A stretch of 5,664 nt of DNA from Chloroflexota bacterium (GTDB lineage Bacteria; Chloroflexota; Anaerolineae; DTPP01): contig JAAYZY010000119.1 of NCBI GenBank assembly GCA_012514615.1, positions 1 through 5,664 on the forward strand. Direction: 5' to 3'. How positions within the stretch are numbered: position 1 is the first letter of the stretch; the number at the start of each line of letters is the position of its first letter. Below, piece by piece: positions 1 through 4,365 of this stretch. Position numbers and translations under genes: made by a program. The notes beneath the pieces were generated by a model. It was not told the DNA's origin and searched no databases. It saw only the letters and a program-made list of their open reading frames with translations.

Positions 1-182
1 GATCCGCCGTGCTGGTCCAGCTTCCGCCCCGTACCCAGCATTACTACACTGAGTTCCGCCGCTGCCAAGGGTGCGGCCAGGTCTACTGGAAAGGATCGCA
101 CTACCGGCGGATGCAGCGTCGGATCGACGAGATCCTGCGGCAGGCGTGCCCGCCATCCGACGCCGTGTTGGCTGCTCCCTGA
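1..182 (+). CDS. Mut7-C RNase domain-containing protein, C-terminal fragment (5' end outside window)
   Basis: Reading from base 3, an open frame of 59 codons runs to TGA at 180-182. The peptide contains FRRCQGCGQVYWKGSHYRRM, which matches the end of the Mut7-C RNase domain: the second CxxC of its zinc ribbon (fragment residues 21 and 24) followed by the hallmark VYWxGSH segment. Proteins of this family are small predicted PIN-like nucleases related to the C-terminus of the nematode exonuclease Mut-7; their bacterial substrates are largely unknown. The catalytic acidic residues and the first CxxC would lie upstream, outside the window, so activity cannot be judged. The gene converges on the UroD-like gene, with 4 nt between stop codons. 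The family call rests on a short but distinctive motif; the start is not visible. Confidence 0.8.
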   Translation, partial: SAVLVQLPPRTQHYYTEFRRCQGCGQVYWKGSHYRRMQRRIDEILRQACPPSDAVLAAP

Positions 183-198
183 CGCGTCAGAGGCAGCC
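170..198. terminator. Hairpin spanning both convergent stop codons, possible weak bidirectional terminator
   Basis: GGCTGC (170-175) pairs with GCAGCC (193-198). After a bulged T176, CCC/GAG gives two pairs round a C-A mismatch, then TGA (180-182) pairs with TCA (187-189) round a CGCG loop. The core, 180-189, is the perfect palindrome TGACGCGTCA, which supplies TGA stops to the plus-strand and minus-strand genes at once. Neither side has a convincing T tract, so termination would be weak or factor-assisted. The hairpin is seen directly; its role is inferred. Confidence 0.35.
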
Positions 199-1239
199 CC
201 AGCGCTCCACGGCCTCGGCGAAGGCCACCAGGTTCTCCAACGGGGCGAAATCCACGTCGTAGGCCGGGACCAGCAGCAGCCCGGCCGGGCCCAGCGTCTC
301 GATGCGCTGGCGCACCTCCCGCTCCACGTCTTGGGGCGAGCCGTGGTCCCACAGGGTGGCGGTGCCCACGGCGCCCCACAGCGCCAGCCGGTCGCCCCAG
401 CGCCGCTTGATGGCCAGGGCGTCCATGCAGTCGGGCTGCAGCGGGTTGATGACCTGAACGCCGATCTCCACCAGTTCCGGCACCAGGGCGGTGAAGTCGC
501 CGTCGCTGTGGTAGAAGACGAGCATGTCGGGGGCGGCCGCCCGCGCCACGGCGATGACCTGGGCCAGCCGGGGCTTGAGGAAGGCGCGCCAGGTGGCCGG
601 GCTGATGAGCAGACCGGTGGGCATGGCCACGTCGTCGTCCAGCAGCAGGATGTCTACCTTGGCCTGGGCCAAGATGCGCACCGTCTCTTCCAGCATGGCG
701 GTGAGCTGATCCAGCAGGTAGTGGGCCAAGGCCGGGCGAGCGGCCAGATCGGTGAGGAAATTGCCGAAGCCCCGCAGCCGCCAGGCGTTCTCGAACAACT
801 CGCCGCCCAGATGGGGCGGGGAGCCGGCCACCGCCACCCCCCGACGGTGCAGCGCCTGCACCCGGTCTGCCAGGGCCGCGTGGCGCTGAGGCGCGGCTAG
901 GTGGGGCAGGGGCGTCGCGGCCAGGTCTTCCACCGTCTGGGCCTGGCTCCCGGGGCGGGCCGGCCCCCGCTCTGGGTGGTAGCGCCACTCGTGGTAGGTG
1001 CGCAGTTGCGCCAGGCTGCCCACGTAGACGTCGGCAGGCAGGCCGGCCAGGTAGCCGAGGAAGCTTTCTTGCGTGTCCGGCGGGTCGAACTCCACGTAGT
1101 GGACGTCCAGAGCGAACCGCTCTTCCGGCGTGGTCGGGGCGATGGCTGGCAGCGTTTGGGGGTAGAACCCCAGGGCTTTGGGGATGCGGTCGGGGGTCTG
1201 GCCGGTCAGGGCCAGTTGCACGCGCTCACGGGCGTTCAT
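187..1239 (-). CDS. Uroporphyrinogen decarboxylase superfamily protein (methyltransferase-like, not HemE)
   Basis: This is a 350-residue protein of the UroD/MtaA TIM-barrel superfamily, whose members include HemE and corrinoid-dependent methyltransferases. The N-terminus (MNARERVQLALTGQTPDRIP) is the typical family opening. Later landmarks are LLLDDDVAMPTGLLISPATW (about 198-217), LKPRL (221-225), FYHSDGD (242-248), GVQVINPLQPD (260-270), LWGAVGT (287-293) and a C-terminal P-x-E-N segment near 333-336. It lacks the N-terminal MRQAGRY signature of HemE, so a heme-pathway decarboxylase role is unlikely. The methyltransferase zinc site HxCG reads HSDG here; the only cysteines are C271 and C349. 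The frame stays open upstream to 1347, but the ATG at 1237-1239 is preferred: it has a strong SD, and the candidate promoter lies inside the longer frame. Substrate unknown; cytoplasmic. Family call strong, specific function open. Confidence 0.85.
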   Translation of the reverse strand: MNARERVQLALTGQTPDRIPKALGFYPQTLPAIAPTTPEERFALDVHYVEFDPPDTQESFLGYLAGLPADVYVGSLAQLRTYHEWRYHPERGPARPGSQAQTVEDLAATPLPHLAAPQRHAALADRVQALHRRGVAVAGSPPHLGGELFENAWRLRGFGNFLTDLAARPALAHYLLDQLTAMLEETVRILAQAKVDILLLDDDVAMPTGLLISPATWRAFLKPRLAQVIAVARAAAPDMLVFYHSDGDFTALVPELVEIGVQVINPLQPDCMDALAIKRRWGDRLALWGAVGTATLWDHGSPQDVEREVRQRIETLGPAGLLLVPAYDVDFAPLENLVAFAEAVERWGCL

Positions 1240-1244
1240 GGCGT

Positions 1245-1254
1245 TCCTCCTCCC
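1245..1254 (-). promoter_or_regulatory. Shine-Dalgarno site fixing the UroD-like start
   Basis: On the minus strand GGGAGGAGGA lies here, with 5-7 nt between its last GGAGG core and the ATG at 1239. No comparable site precedes the alternative start at 1347, so this decides the start codon. Confidence 0.8.
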
Positions 1255-1285
1255 GAAGCAGGGCGCGGGGCGAACCGACAGCCCC

Positions 1286-1314
1286 ATTGTACCCCAGGCG
1301 CGGGTTGGGGGCAA
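1286..1314 (-). promoter_or_regulatory. Sigma70-type promoter for the UroD-like gene
   Basis: On the minus strand, TTGCCC (1314-1309; 4 of 6 matches to the -35 consensus) and TACAAT (1291-1286; 5 of 6 matches to the -10 consensus) are separated by exactly 17 nt. Transcription would start near 1279, giving a leader of about 40 nt before the SD and ATG at 1239. Position, spacing and the good -10 support the call; no start site has been measured. Confidence 0.55.
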
Positions 1315-1419
1315 AGGGCGCCGCAGCCTGGCCCCGGTGAGGGCCATTGACGGGCGGCCGCGCCTGAGGCGTATCCGCCATGCACCTGGCTCGTCTTCTA
1401 GGGTAGAGCGGGGCGCAAG

Positions 1420-1444
1420 ATGGTCGGTGGGATCAAAAGACCAT
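1420..1444. promoter_or_regulatory. Inverted repeat abutting the protease promoter, possible operator
   Basis: ATGGTC (1420-1425) and GACCAT (1439-1444) form a perfect 6-bp dyad separated by 13 nt. The right half touches the first base of the -35 box TTGACT. Position and half-site spacing are what a dimeric regulator would use, but a 6-bp dyad can arise by chance and no regulator is encoded nearby. Speculative. Confidence 0.25.
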
Positions 1445-1472
1445 TGACTTCTGGGGGCGGTTATGCTACAAT
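1444..1472 (+). promoter_or_regulatory. Near-consensus extended -10 promoter for the S8 protease gene
   Basis: TTGACT (1444-1449, 5 of 6) and TACAAT (1467-1472, 5 of 6) are separated by 17 nt, and TGC directly precedes the -10, giving an extended -10. This is the best promoter in the window. Transcription should start near 1479, leaving a leader of about 174 nt ahead of the ATG at 1653. In this GC-rich sequence the local AT-rich stretch adds support. Confidence 0.7.
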
Positions 1473-1478
1473 ACTTTC

Positions 1479-1652
1479 ACAGTTGTCGATACCCCTATGC
1501 CGTATCAAATCCCTCAACCGATGCGGTTCAGCTGGCTCCTTCCGCAGAAGGAGGCAGCGATCTTGGTCGTACGAGCTCACTTCCGTGGTCGACTGAGGGC
1601 CAGGGGAGGGCATCGGCCCCCCGACTGCCCCAGAGAAAGGAGCGCAAGGGCG
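1479..1652 (+). promoter_or_regulatory. Long structured leader of the S8 protease mRNA
   Basis: About 174 nt separate the predicted transcription start from the protease ATG. The leader holds two clear hairpins. H1 (1531-1558) pairs GCTGGCTCCTT with AAGGAGGCAGC: ten base pairs, one G-G mismatch, loop CCGCAG. H2 (1608-1630) pairs GGGCATCGG with CCGACTGCCC: nine base pairs, one bulged C, loop CCCC. H2 ends a few bases before the SD. The segment GCTCCTT in H1 (1535-1541) is also complementary to AAGGAGC at the true SD (1637-1643), so pairing with the decoy and pairing with the SD exclude each other. The frame is open through the leader from an ATG at 1497, but that start lacks an SD and would bury the signal peptide. 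I recognise no known riboswitch class. The structures are seen; regulation is inferred. Confidence 0.45.
1636..1642 (+). promoter_or_regulatory. Shine-Dalgarno site deciding the protease start
   Basis: AAAGGAG lies 10 nt before ATG 1653, just ahead of a classical signal peptide. The earlier in-frame ATG at 1497 has no SD. A TTG at 1563 does follow AAGGAGG at 1548-1554, but would encode an arginine-rich extension ahead of the signal peptide. Confidence 0.75.
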
Positions 1653-3653
1653 ATGGAGAAGCAGGTGCGATGGTTTGTAGCCGTGGTGAGCGTTGTGGTG
1701 CTGGCGCTGTTGGCACCCGTCGCCGTCTTCGCCGATGAGGCTGACCTCCCCGATGACGCTGTGTTTCTTGCCGCCGCTTCCGGCGCCTTTGGCGCTGAGG
1801 CGGTCAACCTGGAGGTAGAGCAGAAGGCCGCCTCCAACCTGGCTGACGGCCGTACGATCTACTGGGCCAAAGTGTGGGACTCCCTGGCGGGAGAAGTGTA
1901 TGAGGTGGCGTTGGATGAGGCGCTGCAGCCCCTGAACGTGGAAGAGGCGGCGGGGTTGGCGGACGAGGCCTACGCCGCCCGCTTCGGCAAGCTGGCCGAG
2001 TCGCTCCACGAGGCGTTGCAGCCCATGGACGACGAGGCGCTGATGGAGGTGGCCATCTCCCTGGCGGCTCCAGCGGAGCTGGGTGTGGACCGGCCCACTC
2101 GCAAGCAGGAGGCGGCCTTTGCCTCAGAGGCAGACGTGGAAGCGTTCTGGAACGAGCGCATCGCCGTCTACCAAGAGGGCGTGGCCTATGTGGAGGCGCC
2201 GTTTGTGGCGGAGCTGCAGGCGGCCGGGCGTGAGATCGTCTATGTGAGCCCAGACACGCCGCTGATCATCGCTCGCCTGCCCAAGAGCGCAGTGCTAGCG
2301 CTTTCGACGCACCCTGCCGTGGCTGAGGTCTGGGAGACCAAGGTCATGGAGGAAGAGATCAACACGGTGAAGAACAGCGTCTACGCCCCCAACGTGTGGA
2401 CAGCCGGCTTCACCGGCACCGGGGTGAAGGTGGGCATCAGCGAGGTGGGCGGCAAGGCGGCCACTGCCAACCCCTACCTCTCGTTGGCTTCCAACGCCTC
2501 GTCCATCAGCTGCGCAAACAGCGCGCACGGCACGGCGGTGGCCGGCATCCTGCGGGCCTACCGATCCACCGACACGACCTACCGGGGCATGGCCTATGGG
2601 GCCACGGCCTACTACCACGGGGCCTGCAACGGCTCGTGGACGAACCTGAAGAATGGGTGGTCCTCCCTGCGCAGCAAAGGGGCCAAGGCGATCAACTCTA
2701 GCTGGGGCGCCGACACCAACCGGGTGATGGACTACACCGACAAGGAGATCGACACCTACTTCCGCAACTACGGCATCTTCATGGTGAAGTCGGCGGGCAA
2801 CCGCGGCGCGGGCACAGGCTGCCCGGCCAGCGATGGCGACGTCACCAGCCCCGGCCTGGCCTACAACGTCATGAGCGTGGGCAACTACAATAATAAGCGC
2901 ACCACCGCCTGGGGCGACGACACCATGGCCAACACCTGCTCTTCGTGGGGAGATCCCAAGTCGGGCAGGAATGACCGCGAGAAGCCCGAAGTGGCTGCGC
3001 CTGGCACCAACATCAAGGCTACCCGCACCGCCAGCCCTTGGATCGGCAACGTGGGCAGCGGCACCTCCTACGCCGCGCCGGTGGTGACAGGCCAGGCGGC
3101 TCTGCTGATGCAGAAGAACACCGGTCTGCAGGGCTGGCCCGAGCCGTTGAAGGCCATTATTATGGCCTCGGCCATGAACGGGGTGAACCAGGCCTACCGA
3201 GGGGCGGGCGGCAGCGGGCCCCGGGTGAGTGAGGCTGCTGGCGCCGGCGGCGTGGACTTCAGCTACGCCTACGACATCACCCGCGGCTACCGCGGCACCT
3301 TCAAGAAGGCGACGGTCTACTACTCCTCCTTCGGCTCCGCCGGCTACTTCCGCTACAACGTCTACTGGCCAGTGGGCAAGAAGGTGCGTGTGGCTTTGGC
3401 GTGGGACACGAACCCGGCCAAGACCAACTACAACGCCACCAGCGTGCCGTCCTCAGACTTGGACCTGCGGGTCTTCTTGGGGTCGACGCGCAAGGCCTAC
3501 TCCTCCACGTACGACAACACCTACGAAATCGTGGAGTTCACCACCACGGCTGCGGGGACGTACCAAGTACGCGTCTACCGCTACCGATGGGGCGAAGGCG
3601 GCACCACCACAGCCTACCGCACCTATGCCGGTCTGGCCTGGCGCTACTACTAG
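1653..3653 (+). CDS. Secreted S8 (subtilisin) family serine protease with Glu in place of the catalytic Asp
   Basis: This is a 666-residue precursor of an extracellular endopeptidase. Residues 1-27 are a Sec signal peptide (charged EKQVR, hydrophobic VAVVSVVVLALLA, cleavage predicted after VFA27). Residues 28 to about 235 form a long propeptide; its last part, about 172-235 (YVEAPFVAELQAAGREIVYV and following), looks like an I9-type inhibitor/chaperone fold. The catalytic domain spans about 236-525: H292 in HGTAVAGI, oxyanion-hole N383 in SAGN, nucleophile S472 in GTSYAAP. The segment that should carry the catalytic Asp reads GVKVGISEVGG, placing E264 at that site; no Asp occurs between the propeptide and H292. 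Four cysteines (C287, C325, C390, C429) lie in the catalytic domain and could form disulfides after export. Residues about 533-666 form a beta-rich C-terminal domain with SSDLDLRVF and GTYQVRVYRY, as in subtilases with a C-terminal jelly roll. It has its own promoter, leader and terminator. Family call very strong; activity with Glu is inferred. Confidence 0.93.
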   Translation: MEKQVRWFVAVVSVVVLALLAPVAVFADEADLPDDAVFLAAASGAFGAEAVNLEVEQKAASNLADGRTIYWAKVWDSLAGEVYEVALDEALQPLNVEEAAGLADEAYAARFGKLAESLHEALQPMDDEALMEVAISLAAPAELGVDRPTRKQEAAFASEADVEAFWNERIAVYQEGVAYVEAPFVAELQAAGREIVYVSPDTPLIIARLPKSAVLALSTHPAVAEVWETKVMEEEINTVKNSVYAPNVWTAGFTGTGVKVGISEVGGKAATANPYLSLASNASSISCANSAHGTAVAGILRAYRSTDTTYRGMAYGATAYYHGACNGSWTNLKNGWSSLRSKGAKAINSSWGADTNRVMDYTDKEIDTYFRNYGIFMVKSAGNRGAGTGCPASDGDVTSPGLAYNVMSVGNYNNKRTTAWGDDTMANTCSSWGDPKSGRNDREKPEVAAPGTNIKATRTASPWIGNVGSGTSYAAPVVTGQAALLMQKNTGLQGWPEPLKAIIMASAMNGVNQAYRGAGGSGPRVSEAAGAGGVDFSYAYDITRGYRGTFKKATVYYSSFGSAGYFRYNVYWPVGKKVRVALAWDTNPAKTNYNATSVPSSDLDLRVFLGSTRKAYSSTYDNTYEIVEFTTTAAGTYQVRVYRYRWGEGGTTTAYRTYAGLAWRYY

Positions 3654-3659
3654 ACTGCG

Positions 3660-3676
3660 GTCTGCCCCTGGCAGAC
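3660..3676 (+). other. Perfect 7-bp hairpin directly before the protease terminator
   Basis: GTCTGCC (3660-3666) and GGCAGAC (3670-3676) pair perfectly round CCT, six bases after the protease stop codon and one base before the terminator stem. Its GCCCCTGG (3664-3671) is identical to the terminator 5' arm (3680-3687), so it could compete for the terminator 3' arm. It may protect the mRNA 3' end or modulate termination; the role is inferred. Confidence 0.5.
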
Positions 3677-3677
3677 G

Positions 3678-3713
3678 AAGCCCCTGGCCCGGCGCCCCGG
3701 ACCAGGGGCTTTT
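3678..3713 (+). terminator. Rho-independent terminator of the S8 protease gene
   Basis: AAGCCCCTGG (3678-3687) pairs perfectly with CCAGGGGCTT (3702-3711). Past a C-A mismatch, CCGG (3689-3692) pairs with CCGG (3697-3700) round CGCC, and the stem ends in TTTT (3710-3713). The GC-rich stem and position 24 nt behind the stop codon make this a strong intrinsic terminator. The A's at the 5' base would also give a short U run in the opposite direction. Confidence 0.85.
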
Positions 3714-3716
3714 CGC

Positions 3717-3730
3717 GTCCCCTGTGGGAC
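3717..3730 (+). other. Third small hairpin behind the protease terminator
   Basis: GTCCC (3717-3721) pairs with GGGAC (3726-3730) round CTGT, four bases past the terminator T run. Further on, GCCCTG (3742-3747) is complementary to CAGGGC (3785-3790), and AGGC (3752-3755) to GCCT (3759-3762) round ATC. The whole 3654-3790 stretch has no gene but is rich in pairing. In GC-rich DNA short stems are common, so meaning is uncertain. Confidence 0.35.
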
Positions 3731-3812
3731 CTCCCTCCCGCGCCCTGAGGAAGGCATCGCCTCGGCCTCCCGACCGCGCCGCCCCAGGGCACAGGCTGAT
3801 CAAGGCAGGGTC

Positions 3813-3841
3813 TTGCAGCCGGGGTGCGCTTGTGGTATCAT
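3813..3841 (+). promoter_or_regulatory. Extended -10 promoter for the LiaF-like membrane protein gene
   Basis: TTGCAG (3813-3818, weak -35) and TATCAT (3836-3841, 5 of 6) are 17 nt apart, with TGG directly before the -10. The predicted start near 3848 leaves a leader of about 47 nt. A separate promoter is expected because a strong terminator isolates this gene from the protease. Confidence 0.5.
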
Positions 3842-3894
3842 CTGAGTTGTCGGCTTGCGGATTGCCTGGTGTTCTATCCGTGAGGAGGGCTGCC

Positions 3895-4362
3895 ATGTCT
3901 GAACGGCCGCGCGACGAGAAGATGGAAAAAGAAGAAGAGAAGCAGGAGAAGGAACGCGAGAAGGAAGAGAAGAGCTGGGACGAGAAGTGGCGCCAGGACC
4001 CCTTGGGCGCCGTCGTCTGGGCGCTCATCCTCATCTGGGCGGGCGTCGTCTTCTTGGCCGAGACCATGGGCCTGCTGGCCAGCCTGCGGACCCGGGGCGT
4101 GCAGTGGGAATCGTCGGTCTTCGCCCGGCTGGAGCCGTGGTGGCTGGTGCTGGTGGGCGCTGGGCTCATCCTGCTGCTGGAGGTCGCGGTGCGCCTGCTG
4201 GTGCCAGCCTACCGTCGGCCGGTGGGCGGCACGCTGATCCTCGCCGCGGTGCTCCTGGGCATCGGCTTTGGCAACCTGTTCAGTTGGAGCCTTGTCCTGC
4301 CCCTGGTGCTCATCGCCGCGGGCGTGGGCATCTTGCTGCGCGGCTTGGCCGGGCGGGGATAG
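3895..4362 (+). CDS. Small four-helix membrane protein, LiaF/DUF5668-like, with charged N-terminus
   Basis: This is a 155-residue integral membrane protein. GAGGAGGG at 3882-3889 is an SD about 6 nt before the ATG. Residues 1-35 are very polar and rich in Lys and Glu (12 Glu, 7 Lys, 4 Arg, 3 Asp), probably an alpha-helical or coiled-coil cytoplasmic tail. Four hydrophobic segments follow: about 37-57 (PLGAVVWALILIWAGVVFLA), 82-103, 109-126 and 130-149. The W-x-LILIWAGVVFL first helix and WWLVLVGAGLILLLE second helix resemble the membrane domain of LiaI/LiaF-like proteins (DUF5668 type), which in Firmicutes restrain envelope-stress sensing. No LiaF C-terminal domain and no LiaRS-type two-component system is present here, so that function should not be transferred. 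It has its own promoter, and its stop lies 3 nt from the convergent GH3 stop. Membrane topology is well supported; family moderate; function unknown. Confidence 0.75.
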   Translation: MSERPRDEKMEKEEEKQEKEREKEEKSWDEKWRQDPLGAVVWALILIWAGVVFLAETMGLLASLRTRGVQWESSVFARLEPWWLVLVGAGLILLLEVAVRLLVPAYRRPVGGTLILAAVLLGIGFGNLFSWSLVLPLVLIAAGVGILLRGLAGRG

Positions 4363-4365
4363 GCT

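Noticed and set aside
101..988. Open frame of 295 codons on the minus strand
   Set aside because: It overlaps the UroD-like gene in another frame on the same strand and encodes a low-complexity Gly/Ala/Arg/Pro product.
1344..1448. Direct repeat CCATTGAC at 1344-1351 and 1441-1448, with a possible second upstream promoter TTGACG at 1347
   Set aside because: An 8-bp repeat is expected at times by chance, and no acceptable -10 lies 16-18 nt after the first copy.
1497..1652. Protease start at ATG 1497 or TTG 1563
   Set aside because: The extension is Arg/Pro rich, would precede the signal peptide, and ATG 1497 has no SD. TTG 1563 has an SD-like AAGGAGG, but that lies in hairpin H1.
3229..3894. 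Upstream extension of the membrane protein frame to 3229
   Set aside because: This part is an out-of-frame reading of the protease C-terminus and crosses its terminator; the SD and promoter fix the start at 3895.
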